Shown: positions 23,055-34,702 of the stretch, piece by piece
How positions within the stretch are numbered: position 1 is the first letter of the stretch
Layout of the letters: each line of letters begins with the position of its first letter
NCBI RefSeq assembly: GCF_037042905.1
Contig: NC_087261.1
Coordinates: 21,687,617-21,751,616, forward strand
Length of the DNA stretch: 64,000 bases
Direction of reading: 5' to 3'
From: Lytechinus pictus
Lineage: Eukaryota; Echinodermata; Echinoidea; Temnopleuroida; Toxopneustidae
Translations under genes and position numbers: made by a program
The notes under the pieces: generated by a model
The model's input: the letters and a program-made list of their open reading frames with translations, nothing else
Database searches by the model: none
What the model was told of the DNA's origin: nothing

Positions 23055-23930
23055 GTTTACCATTGGAATACCATTCGGAAGTACCAGTGGAATACCATTC
23101 GGAAGTTCAGAAGTACCATTCGGAATACCATTCGGAAGTACCAGTGGAATACCATTCGGAAGTACCAGTGGAATATTCATCTGGAGTATACCAGTGGAAT
23201 ACCATTTGAAAATACCATTCAAAATGTATCATTGGTACCATTCATCCACCATTGAAATGTACCATTCGATCTAATTTACATTTTTCGGACAAATTTGCAT
23301 ATCAATGGTAATGAATGGTACAATTCATCCACCATTGAAATGTACCATTCAACCTAATTTACATTTTTCGGACAAATTTGCATATCAATGGTAAATGAAT
23401 GGTACCATTCATCCACCATTGAAAATACCATATAAATTGTACCATTGGTACCATTCATCCACCACTGAAATGTACCATTCGACATACCATTCACAATCCA
23501 CCATTCATCTACCATTAAAACACCATTCACAATCCACCACTCGTCTACCATAGACATACCATTCACAGTCTACCATTCATCTACCATTGAAACACCATTC
23601 ACAATCCACCACTCGTCTACCATAGAAATACCATTCACAGTACACCATTCATCTACCATTGAAACACCATTCACGTGTCCACCACTCGTCTACCATAGAG
23701 ACCACCATTGAACAACCATAGATAATCTACCATTGGGCTACCATAAAGTGCACCATTGGTCTACCATAAAAAGTGTACCATTGGTCTACCATAGATAGTT
23801 TACCATTGGTCTACCATTGGGTTACCATAAATAATCCACCGTTGGTCTACCATACAGAGTCTACCATTGGGTTACCACAAATAATCCACCATTGATCTAC
23901 CATACACGATCTACCACGATTTGCCACCAT
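23055..23930. repeat. ACCATT-type minisatellite, left block
   Basis: TACCATTCGGAAGTACCAGTG-type units come first, then units such as ACCATTCATCCACCATTGAA and later ACCATTGGTCTACCATA. The base word is ACCATT at about 10-15-base spacing with changing linkers, so several sub-families lie in succession. Confidence 0.85.
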
Positions 23931-23939
23931 TCAGTTCCA

Positions 23940-25990
23940 TAGGCTTACGATTGAACAAAATGAACTATTTGTCTACTATTTAACTACTATAATTAGTATA
24001 ACACTCAATTTTTTATTTATGGCAAACTAGTGAATAGTTGGCAAAAAGTAGACAGTGTATACTATTACAAATTGAGTTATTGGTAAATATAAAGCGAGCA
24101 TGATAAATGCAGACAACGTAGTACAAATTTTGTTCAATATATACAGTCAATAATAAATATAAGTACATAAATTATATACCAAAAGATAACAAAAGGGTAT
24201 GATTTTAATTTAAACTTTCAATAACATCTTTTATTTCTAGAAAAAAAGCAATATAAATATATCACATGGCTCTGCACCTTTGCATAAAAAATACTGTATC
24301 TTTGTCTTTGGTACATGAATACAAACATAACCTAAAATGTATGATTTTTTTACACTGTGATCCCAAAAATTTGAGCTATCGACAAAAAAGTAACATGCTA
24401 AACAGAAAACTGCCTCCAACATTTCTATATAAATTGGTAGTTAAAACATGAAGTAGAAACTTACACCTTTCACACACTGACAAATATATATACATGTATA
24501 TACACATCTAAAATACAATAGCATGTGCTTGCTATGTCAAATTAATGTTCAACCTTTTGATTACTAACTGCTCATTCCGCTGTCTTGACCAGAAATGAAG
24601 TTTAACATGAATAATGAAGAACATACATGTAATTAGAAATGCTTCAGCCAGATTTCAAATACCATATAATGCTAGTTTATATGTTCATACTTCAGCCTAT
24701 TAAAATGGGCATTAACTGTACAAAAATCACCCGGTTGAATATTCAAATTATTGAAAGTTGACTTAAAAATGCAAGTTTTCCTGTACTAAATGTCCTGCCC
24801 ATTTTTTTCTGATATCTCAGAACGATGTTATATTTTACTTTTACATATTTTCTTATATTTTACTTGTACATTTTTTCATCAGTGAAACAATGATATAAAA
24901 TTATTTTATGTACAAAATCCTTGGTAATGTTTGTTAGTTGATGGCATTGTTGGTGTGGAATCATGCTCATCTTATAAACAAATAAATTATGGGGGTGGGG
25001 TTTATAATGCTTGGCAGAGTTTGTATTGCATCATGTCCAAGAACAGAGTTGTATCATTAAAATATAAATATGAACTGTATCTAAAAATGCAGCATAATAC
25101 ATACTTTGTATATATACCAGGTCTAGAAGTTTATATATTTGGCAAGGTATTCTTTAAAGAGATAGAGAGAGCTAGCTTTGCTTACAACTTAGAGTTAGAC
25201 ATTATATTTCTTATCTTGCTGGAGTTAAATCACTGATGTTACACATCACAAAACACTTTGTTTAAAGATGATGCTGGGTAAAAATTGCACTGAATAAAAT
25301 TTCTGAAATTATTTATGTGGGGGGGGGGGGGTAGAATAATTGACACAAAGCTGAGGGACAGAAGGGCCTACATAATGGAGTTTCCTTCAGTGCCCCCCCC
25401 CCCCCTCCTGGCCATCCCTATGTGCATACAGAGTATTATATAGCATATTATAATTCACAACAGTTTGGCAAAAATTAAAGAATAAGTTCCTGTGTTACCA
25501 TACCTAATTAATCCCACTTTGTCACTGAAAAATGAGCTCTGAAAATTCTTTGGCAATCAATGGTTCCTCCCCCGGAAGAACCAAACATTAATAGTTTGTT
25601 ACATAACTTTTGTTTTCTATAGGAATGATACTTCAATAAAAATATACTTGACAAAGTTACTTGAAAAAAAGGAAGACAATTTGTTTTATTATGACAGTCA
25701 ACTCATATGCATTTACAGTATTCAGGCAGTGTTTTTGTTGAGGAATGTGGGTTCCTTTCCAAAGATTGAGGAAAAACTGATTTCACTGGAAACGTAATTT
25801 GTATATGTTACAAGAAATGTTTGATAGAAATGGTATGAATACCCGAGACCACACAAATATACAGACTGTTATCATACATAAAATTCACATCATTGTGGGC
25901 ATTACCGTAGTAAGAATTACACAAATGAGGTACCTTTTGAACAGTTCTAACACGCCCAAGCATAGCCCTGGAAATTTAAACTATTTCAAA
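23940..25990. other. Interior of the 9.3-kb insertion, no gene recognised
   Basis: AT-rich DNA with a G run at 25319-25331 and a C run near 25396. The longest frame (24931-25236, 101 codons) shows no family features and is not called. No transposase motif was seen in this stretch. Confidence 0.5.
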
Positions 25991-26002
25991 TCAAAATGTA
26001 AG

Positions 26003-26390
26003 ATGACGACAATGTTCGACTTCGTTGATCGACTAAAGTTCGATGATCAAGTTGACGAATAAGATGACGACAATGTTCAATGATCAAGTTGACGAATAAG
26101 ATAATGATGAAGTTCGACTTCGATGTCGTTGATCGACTAAACTTCGATGATCAAGTTGACGAATAAGATAATGACAAAGTTCGACTTCGATGTCGTTGAT
26201 CGACTAAACTTCGATGATCAAGTTGACGAATAAGATAATGACAAAGTTCGACTTCTATGTCGTTGATCGACTAAACTTCGATGATCAAGTTGACGAATAA
26301 GATAATGATAAAGTTCGATGTCGTGATTGACTAAAATTCGATGATGAGGTTGACGAGTAAGAATAAGATAATGTTCGATGTCGTGGAACT
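26003..26390. repeat. Tandem repeat, about 74-bp unit
   Basis: About five units contain GTTCGACTTCGATGTCGTTG, ATCGACTAAACTTCGATGAT and CAAGTTGACGAATAAGATAA; outer units are shorter and more diverged. The continuation TATGATGAGGTTGACGAATAAGA is found at 27402-27425, after the Penelope-like insertion, showing that the array was interrupted. Confidence 0.8.
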
Positions 26391-26398
26391 CTAAAGCT

Positions 26399-26739
26399 AG
26401 AAAGTCAAAAAGGGGCCTAAGCTTTCGATCCTAGCAGAATCTTCGTCGGAGGCAAAATGACAAACATATAAAGTAGAACAACCATAATATAGACCACAAA
26501 CAAGCTACAGCAACACTAGAAACGAGACAAAAGGGGCATTAGTGAGTAGAGAAGACCAATCAGGTTAGTGAAGGGGATGAAAGAAAAGGAGTAGGCAGAC
26601 ACAAAGGAAAGTTAGTGTAAGTCCAGTAAAAGCCCTCAAGCCAAGAGGGATTAAGATAATGAGGCAGGCAACATCAAACAGGATCTGGAACAAAACAGTG
26701 ATAGAGGTATGAATAACAAGAGAATTAGTGAAAGGTGGC

Positions 26740-26772
<33 letters not shown>

Positions 26773-27388
26773 TATATGTGAAAAAGAGGAAGCAAATTGC
26801 CTAAAAAGGTAAAAGCAAATATAAAAGAGAGGGGGTGTATTATGAAGAAACCATAGTATACATGTAAATAAGCAAATGTGGTAAATCTAAAAGAGGTGAG
26901 TGGAGAAAAAATATATATATAATAATTATTATATCGACTGAATAAGGAAGGAAAAAATGGAGCTGAGCTTGTATGAGATATGGGAGGAAAGTAGAGGAAG
27001 AAACTATAATGTAACTATTCAAAAGAGCTGAGGGGAAAAAATATATGTATATATAAATTGAAAGTGGATCGGAAAGAATAATCAGTCGTTCCCCTCTTGG
27101 ATGTTCAGGCCATGAGGTTGGGTGGTGCGAAGTCGTCTCATCCAGAGCTTCTCTCTGCTAGTACGGACTGAGTCAGGACGGGTACCTAAAGATTCGATGC
27201 CCTGTAGCATCATGTCAGTGATGGAGTGGTTGGGGAGGTTAAAATGGCGGCCAACTGGAGTGTCCAGCTTTGCTGTGTTGACGGTGGATCTGTGCCCGTA
27301 GAATCGTTTCTTGAGTGTGGTCTTGGTTTCCCCTATGTATTGTACCCGACAAACTCTGGAAGTGATGAGATATACAACATTAGTGGTA
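26399..27388 (-). mobile_element. 5'-truncated Penelope-like retroelement with 13-bp target duplication
   Basis: The element is flanked by GAACTCTAAAGCT (26386-26398 and 27389-27401), a 13-bp duplication. On the minus strand it starts inside the C-terminal GIY-YIG endonuclease region. The 3' part holds CCTCCGACGAAGATTCTGC and a poly-T run (poly-A on the plus strand at 26740-26767). Penelope-like elements have C-terminal GIY-YIG endonucleases and frequently are 5'-truncated. It landed in the 74-bp tandem repeat. Confidence 0.85.
27082..27388 (-). pseudogene. Penelope-like GIY-YIG endonuclease C-terminus
   Basis: Open for about 100 codons to TGA at 27084-27082. Visible blocks: NVVYLIT and VQYIGETKTTLKKRFYGHR (GIY-YIG core with its arginine), LDTPVGRHFNLPNHSITDM, LGTRPDSVRTSREKLWMRR (with the conserved glutamate), PHGLNIQEGND. 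The frame is intact, but the reverse transcriptase part is missing, so it cannot move itself. Confidence 0.85.
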
Positions 27389-27425
27389 GAACTCTAAAGC
27401 TCTATGATGAGGTTGACGAATAAGA

Positions 27426-27623
27426 CAGGGGCCGCGGAACGGTTTTCAAAGTGGGGGGGGGGGGGGGGGCTGAGCCAAAAGTGGGGGGCTGACCATGCTA
27501 AAAATCACAATCATATGGTCATTTTTACGTTTTTGTACAACAGTACACGGTTTTGGAAAAAAAGTGGGGGGGGGGGACTGAAGCCCCCCAAGCCCCCCCC
27601 CCTCCCCGCTTCCGCGGCCCCTG
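27426..27623. mobile_element. MITE with CAGGGGCCGCGG ends, copy 1
   Basis: Inverted ends CAGGGGCCGCGGAA and TTCCGCGGCCCCTG. The interior has two G runs and TAAAAATCACAATCATATGG. TAAGA flanks both sides (27421-27425 and 27624-27628), a 5-bp target duplication. A second copy is at 39741-39876. Confidence 0.75.
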
Positions 27624-27628
27624 TAAGA

Positions 27629-28830
27629 CAATCCCGACCTTTCGTTTGAGGACGCGCACGCTTATTTACGACGGTAGTTCATTTTGGAAGAGACTTTTTG
27701 GGCCCGTCATCATGGTCGTAAAACTCTGTCCTGCAATGCAAATTGTGTGACATGAGATTATTTTTTTCGTTTCGCATCTGCGACGGAAACATTCAATATG
27801 CGTTTCGTGTGCAAAATTCTGGTTGCTACTATGGTAACAGTGATATATCCGATTGAGGACGACTTTCCAATGCCACATTTGACTCCTCCTAGAGCTCGAG
27901 AGGCCGCCCGGGGGGCCCACTTCCATTGATTAGTGGATACAAGGAGCGAACACGCGTTATAGGGGACAGAGTGGGCAGGTAAGTTACTTATAGGCCTATG
28001 TAACGTAATAAGGGTGTCAAAAGGATGTTTAAAATGCTGAAAAAAGGGATATATATCCAATACTTGTAGGGTTTCACAAGCCAAATACTTGTTAAGAGAT
28101 GCTTTTTCATAATATGGAAAAGAATTGATTCCCTTGTTTAGGGTACTTTTCGAAACCTCATGGTCGTGCCTGGTATCCACTCATCAATGGAAGTGGTCCC
28201 CCCGGAATTTGAATCTAATCCCCCATTTCTGGGGAAAGTAAAACATAATGCCCATTACATCGTGTGCGAGAGGCATATCGTTTGTGTAGAAGGAGTAAAC
28301 AAAAGAAACAAAAGAAACAAAAGAAACAAAGAAACAAAAGAAACGAGTTCAAACGTATTGCATACGCTGTGCACATATCAACGCGTGCGAAATTTTCGGC
28401 TGGAGAGGTTGATCTGACCCATGAAATCAATTGCCAGTGATCCACCAATAATCCACATTAAATGTAATATCGATTCGATGGACTGTAATGATCTATATCT
28501 AAGCCTTCATTCAGTAAGTTTTTCCTCACTCAATATGTACTCGATTTGTTTGAAAAACCACTTTCTTATCCATGTCATAATCTATTTTAGGTCCTGCATT
28601 TCGAATATCTCCAGCCATCAGTCGTAATATACATGCATGTATGGTGGGTGTCGCGGAAAAGGATTTTGCACACGAAAAACAGATCTGTCGGGCCTGTAAC
28701 CCCCCTGTAACACAAAGCTTAGCATTGATTGTAGAGCAGTTTTCTACGTTTGATTCTATTGATTATAATGCACAATCAATCTTAAAAATCAAGTGTATGA
28801 TTAAGCGTTAACTTTTGTGTTAGGGGACCC
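27629..28830. repeat. 1.2-kb dispersed repeat, inverted partner at 49680-50905
   Basis: Strong similarity to the reverse complement of 49680-50905 over almost the whole length (GAGGACGACTTTCCAATG, TCCACCAATAATCCACATTA, GAATATCTCCAGCC). Within it are the foldback at 27905-28205 (GCCCACTTCCATTGAT against ATCAATGGAAGTGG), an AAACAAAAG microsatellite at 28300-28343, and a small inverted-end block at 28695-28828 (CCTGTAACACAAAG against CTTTTGTGTTAGG). The left end is cut by the CAGGGG MITE. Confidence 0.75.
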
Positions 28831-29745
28831 TAATATTAGCGTCCGTGAGGACTGCGAAAGGTCCCGAATGTTCGATGATGAGAAGACAATTACTAAGAGC
28901 AGTCGAAATTCAAGTCCATCGCTCAATGAGAAACTAGTTCAAAGTAAATAGATGGCGAAATAAATCAATGAAATGAAGTTTGATGATTATTGTTCTCAAA
29001 TGGCAAACCGAGATCAGTGCATTGAGCGAAGCTACCAAGACGAAGAAAACTTAATGAACTGAGCTAAGAGCAGAGCCCTTGTTGACCAAACGCTAATTCT
29101 CGAACTTCTGGGGATCATTCCCCACAATCAGCCAAATTTTCTACCAAACAAGACTTTCGTCCAATCAGATTGGTGTAAAACGCACCAATCAGAAAGCTTA
29201 AAAAATCCGACCAATCACAGCTAAACAATACAGAAAGGAAAAATGTCCGAGAAGGACTCAAATGTGTTTGCTATTCATCAAAAATCTATCCATATAAAAA
29301 GACTATGCTAGCCAGACATCTAGAATAAGACTAAGGACAATAATTAAAAATTTCTCTATCTAATACAATTTCTTAAAGAAACAAATGGATAACTACGAGT
29401 TACAAGAATAAAATTACCTCCAAAAGTTGACTTAGCACACCAGGAACGTACATCGCTACCGCAACCACCGCCAGTCAAGGAAATGTCAGAAGAAAGGAAT
29501 GCGCGCGTCCAAAAAAAGGCACGTGCGTGGCGAGAAACAACCAAAAGTCACGTGGACCTAAAAAGGTCACGTACAGAGCGTGGGATTATTTTATTGTTTA
29601 TAAACAAAGGAGCTGAACGAAAATATTAAAAGGTCAAAAGAACTAGGTGGTTGCGCTAACGGAATTAAAACCAAAATGAGCCTTATTTACAAGTCTATAT
29701 AAACTACAATATTATTTAACAAACAGACAACAGCTAACACGAGCT
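28831..29745. promoter_or_regulatory. Possible promoter: three CCAAT boxes and a TATA-like box
   Basis: CCAATCAG/CCAATCAC words lie at about 29161, 29190 and 29210, and CCATATAAAAAGAC at about 29290 lies 80 bases further on: the layout of a polymerase II promoter or of an LTR. No coding exon or terminal repeat was identified downstream before the minisatellite begins. E-box words CACGTGCG and CACGTGG lie at 29520-29555. Function is unproven. Confidence 0.3.
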
Positions 29746-29749
29746 GCTA

Positions 29750-32300
29750 CAATACCATTCACCATACGGACTACCATTAAACACCATTCACCACACATAC
29801 TTCTACCATTTGAACACTGGCTACCATTGACATCACAATTGAAATACCATTCACCATACACACTACCATTGAACACCATTCACCGCACATACTTCCACCA
29901 GTGGAACACTGGCTACCATTGACATCACAATTGAAATACCATTCACCATACACACTACCATTAAACACCATTTACCACACATACTTCTACCATTTGAACA
30001 CTGGCTACCATTGACATCACAATTGAAATACCATTCACCATACACACTACCATTAAACACCATGCACCACACAGACTTCTACCATTTGAACACTGGCTAC
30101 CATTGACATCACAATTGAAATACCATTCACCATACACACTACCATTAAACACCATTCACATACAGACTTAAACGCTGGTTGACATTGCCACCACAATTAA
30201 AATACCATTTACCATACAGACTACCATGAAACATCTTCATCACACAGACTTCTACCATTTTAAAACTGGTTACCATTGACATCACAATTAAAATACCATT
30301 CACCATACACACTACCATTAAACACCATTCACCACACAGACTTCTACCATTTGAACACTGGTTACCATTAACATCATTATTAAAATACCATTCACCATAC
30401 AGACTACCATTAAACACCATTCACCACACAGACTTCTACCATTTGAACACTGGCTACCATTGACATCACAATTGAAATACCATTCACCATACAGACTACC
30501 ATTAAACACCATTCATCACACATACTTCCACCAGTGGAACACTGGCTTCCATTGACATCACAATTGAAATACCATTCACCATACACACTACCATTGAACA
30601 CCATTCACCGCACATACTTCCACCAGTGGAACACTGGCTACCATTGACATCACAATTGAAATACCATTCACCATACACACTACCATTAAACACCATTCAC
30701 ATACAGACTTAAGCGCTGGTTGCCATTGCCACCACAATTAAAATACCATTTACCATACAGACTACCATGAAACATCTTCATCACACAGACTTCTACCATT
30801 TTAAAACTGGTTACCATTGACATCACAATTAAAATACCATTCACCATACACACTACCATTAAACACCATTCACCACACAGACTTCTACCATTTGAACACT
30901 GGTTACCATTAACATCATTATTAAAATACCATTCACCATACAGACTACCATTAAACACCATTCACCACACAGACTTCTACCATTTGAACACTGGCTACCA
31001 TTGACATCACAATTGAAATACCATTCACCATACAGACTACCATTAAACACCATTCATCACACATACTTCCACCAGTGGAACACTGGCTTCCATTGACATC
31101 ACAATTGAAATACCATTCACCATACACACTACCATTGAACACCATTCACCGCACATACTTCCACCAGTGGAACACTGGCTACCATTGACATCACAATTGA
31201 AATACCATTCACCATACACACTACCATTAAACACCATTCACATACAGACTTAAGCGCTGGTTGCCATTGCCACCACAATTAAAATACCATTCACCATACA
31301 GACTACCATTAAACACCATTCACCACAACATACTTCCACCAGTGGAACACTGGCTACCATTGACATCACAATTGAAATACCATTCACCATACACACTACC
31401 ATTAAACACCATTCACATACAGACTTAAGCGCTGGTTGCCATTGCCACCACAATTAAAATACCATTCACCATACAGACTACCATTAAACACCATTCACCA
31501 CAACATACTTCCACCAGTGGAACACTGGCTACCATTGACATCACAATTGAAATACCATTCACCATACACACTACCATTAAACACCATTCACATACAGACT
31601 TAAGCGCTGGTTGCCATTGCCACCACAATTAAAATACCATTCACCATACAGACTACCATTAAACACCGTTCACCACACAGACTTCTACCATTTGAACACT
31701 GGCTACCATTGGCATCACAATTTAAATACCACTCACCATACAGAATACCATACACCATTCATCACAAAGCTGTCTACCATTGAACACTGGCTACCATTTT
31801 CATCACAATTAAAACACCATTCACCTTACAGACTACCATTAAACACCATTCACCACACAGACTTCTACAATTTGAACACTGGCTACCATTGACATCACCA
31901 TTTAAATACCATTCACCATACAGACTACCATTAAACACCATTCACCATACACACTCTACCATTAAAACACCATTCACCATTCAGACCCAACCATAAAAAC
32001 ACCATTCACCATTCAGACCATTCGATTAAAACCCCTTTCACCATTCAGACTCCACCATTAAAGCACCATTTACCATTCAGACTCCACCATTCATCATTCA
32101 GAGTCCACCATTCACCATTCAGACACCACCATTCACCATTCAGACTCTACCATTCACCATTCAGACTCCACCATTTAATCACCATACACCATTCAGACTC
32201 CACCATTGAAACACCATTCACCATTCAGATGCCACCATTCAAATACCATTGAAATACCATATACCATTGAAGCTACCATTCATGTACCATTGATTTACCA
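29750..32300. repeat. ACCATT-type minisatellite, right block with higher-order repeats
   Basis: The basic unit is about 92 bp: ACCATTAAACACCATTCACC, ACACAGACTTCTACC, ATTTGAACACTGGCTACC, ATTGACATCACAATTG. Groups of units repeat as larger blocks: a block of 541 bp occurs twice (for example 30145 to 30686), and a 175-bp block occurs three times (about 31250, 31425 and 31600). The right edge degrades into shorter ACCATTCAGACTCC units. Repeated minus-strand frames across it come from the repeat and are not genes. Confidence 0.9.
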
Positions 32301-32319
32301 TTGGATTTTTTTGTAAGGG

Positions 32320-33203
32320 CTTACTCAGAAATGTATTGGCATAATAAAGAGAGCGAAAAGTTCTTTGCCTGCGCAGTCCTTAAAGTTGCTTTATAACAGT
32401 TTAGTGTTGCCAAGATTTGATTACTGTTCTGCTGTATGGTCGAATAGATTTCAATGCCATACAATTAAGCTGCAAAAAATTCAGAAGAGGGCTGCTAGAA
32501 TAATATTGAACAAGACATACGACACACCGTCGGCTGATTTGTTCGCAAGGTCTTAAATGGATGACACTAGACAAACGATTTGAACTCAGTCGCGTTTTGA
32601 TGATATATAAATGTGTTCATAATTTAGCACCTTCTTACCTTCAGGTAAACTTAACCAATCTAAATGATGTACATGAACATCATACCAGACAGAGAGACAG
32701 TGGATATTTACGCGTGCCCAAGTTTCGCACTGATTGTTATAAGTGTAGTCCAATTGTTTCTTCAATATTTGAATGGAATAAGCTTGATAATTCAATTAGA
32801 ACAGCTCCTTCTGTCATTTCATTTAAGAGAATGTTTAAAAGAACTTGTAATTTATAAATAACTTGCGGAACATCCACTGTTGTGCGTATTTTGTGTTAGC
32901 ATGACCTTGATGATTTGGTGTACATCATCAGTATTTTCAAGATGTCGTTCTTAGTTAATTTGATTTATTGATATTTGATTATACGTCAAACGAGTGTCCG
33001 TCTGCGTTTTGTTTGCTGCTAAGTTTGTTAATGTTTCGTTTTACATTCAAATCCTAATGTGAATTTTAATGCCGTAACATTCTGTACATACGTTATGCAT
33101 TTTGTAAATATGTTTATTGTTATTCAGGGCCCCATGGAAGACCACTACTTATTGGTGAATGGGCTACCCTGTCAAAATATCAGAAATAAATAAATAAATA
33201 AAT
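32320..33203 (+). pseudogene. CR1-like LINE ORF2, C-terminal part and 3' tail
   Basis: Continuation of the ORF2 broken at 23032. It reads TQKCIGIIKRAKSSLPAQ, YNSLVLPRFDYCSAVWSN, LQKIQKRAARIIL, then in a shifted frame VLMIYKCVHNLAPSYLQ and FEWNKLDNSIRTAPSVISFK, to TAA at 32855-32857. The 3' untranslated tail contains the inverted pair CAGGGCCCC/GGGCTACCCTG (33127-33174) and ends in an AATA repeat (33183-33203), as expected for the 3' end of such a LINE. The whole element minus the insertion is about 3.9 kb. Confidence 0.88.
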
Positions 33204-34702
33204 TCACATGTGATTGAAACGCCCAGTATTGTATGTGATTATGCACTGGAAAGTATACGCTAAAACGTGACATTTTCTCCCTTCTTCCCAGCATGACTAA
33301 CGATAAGATATACGGACAGACGTACTAGTGCGTAACTTAAATCTAACATTAATCATGCAACCAACCGTGAATTCCACTCCAAATTATTGTACAACAATAC
33401 TGTGCTTTATATAGCGTGTCAATGTCTTACATTTTTTTGTGATATGCAATTCTGTTTTCTATACTGGACCAATTTAATCAGGTAACCAACTAAATGAACA
33501 TGAATTCCACTCCAAATTGTTGTACAACAATACTATGCTTTATAGCGTTTCAATGATTTACATTGTCTGATAGGCAATTCTGTTTTTGCCTTCTATCCGT
33601 ACAATAAGACGGACATCCTGTGATGCTTATTCAATCATTTGCTTACCCAACTGTACAGGAAATGTAAACAAAATATTACTAATGTCTTCTCAGTTCTACT
33701 CAGTAGGCCTACCCCCTTATACTCCACGTGTTATATAATCTCATTTAATAGATATTAGCAGATAAAGCGAGTTGTAAACAGTCGCTTGTCGGGTGTGCAA
33801 CGCTTTCCATTATTTCTGCTTATCAGAGTGGAGACACTTAATTTAGTAATTTAGAGTTCAGTGCATTGTACAGGCTCCGGTATTCCATCCATGTGGAGAT
33901 GTATTATAATACAAGCCCTACCAAGACTGTTCTTTGTATTTACAGTATACTAACGATCATCATTCGTTTTAAGAGGCATAACCACATCAAATGTTTCATG
34001 TTCTTAAGCGTTTCGAGTGTGTTCTCGTATTGTTACATGAGTCCAAACGAATACTAGCCAAAGGAAACAATTCCCGAGTTTTATCAATTCTAACCTCTCC
34101 ACCAAATGCTCTTTGACCATGTTATTCGCTTAATATGTATAGATTCTGAAACCAAACCTAAACAAAAATTAAAATGCCCGGTAACTTTTTTTTCTTCTTT
34201 TCGTCAAAAGGTTATTATTGATCATACTAAGAAATTGACTCACCTTATTCATATTCCGGATTAACAACAAAACACGGTAAACATTGGTGGAGAGGATAGA
34301 CCATCGTAAACATAAATTTTATCATACTTATTTGAATTAATTCACTCGGTGCTTACAACCGTCCTTAACAATTTGTATTTCTCAGCTAAGTAGAGTTTTT
34401 TTTTTTTTTTCCTATCGCAATTTACAAAAATCCACTTAAGGAGCATCTCAGTTGGACATGGTATTCTATCGTGCCCAAGCCGCTTGTTTTTCATGTCATG
34501 CATTGTCACTTCATGCAAGTATGTTCCCCTATTATTACCCGTGCGCACACACATTAACTCCCGCACTCGCACAACCCGTCACACTCTACCAACCACAACA
34601 TATACATATACACGTGTGTGTGCGTGTGTACACACACACCCTTACCCTCAATTTACAACACAGTTCTTCATCCACAATTACGGTTTCATTCAAAAAGTTT
34701 AA
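33204..34702. repeat. Intergenic DNA with one direct duplication
   Basis: About 33368-33475 and 33500-33600 are direct diverged copies (GAATTCCACTCCAAATT, TTGTACAACAATACT, CAATTCTGTTTT). The remainder is AT-rich, with a TG/CA stretch near 34610-34640. 34440-34702 may be the 5' untranslated part of the following LINE. No host gene. Confidence 0.5.

Larger units (their letters stand above)
23033..32319. mobile_element. 9.3-kb TIR-bounded insertion containing ACCATT minisatellite
   Basis: The left end is CCCTTACAAAAAAAAATTG and the right end is GATTTTTTTGTAAGGG, inverted over about 14 bases. It sits exactly between LINE codons for IENVCT and LTQKCIGIIKR, so it is an insertion into the CR1-like copy. 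No target duplication could be identified. Both outer parts (23055-23930 and 29750-32300) are ACCATT-based minisatellite in the same orientation. The middle (about 23940-29750) is non-repetitive DNA plus secondarily inserted elements. No transposase was found, and no known family is assigned. Confidence 0.65.

Noticed and set aside
24931..25236. 101-codon plus-strand frame inside the 9.3-kb insertion
   Set aside because: No domain, no splice or start context and ordinary AT-rich composition; not supported as the missing transposase.
28421..28627. 68-codon frame also present in the inverted copy (50119-49913)
   Set aside because: The two copies differ at about a dozen bases and most differences change the amino acid, and the frame spans splice-like words. 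This is what neutral repeat copies give, not a conserved protein.
29777..31628. Many minus-strand frames of about 64-91 codons in a row
   Set aside because: They are repeated readings of the 92-bp ACCATT minisatellite unit and have the period of the repeat.
23055..32300. CRISPR-like spaced repeats
   Set aside because: Unit lengths and linkers vary, the linkers themselves repeat, no cas genes are present, and the genome is animal.
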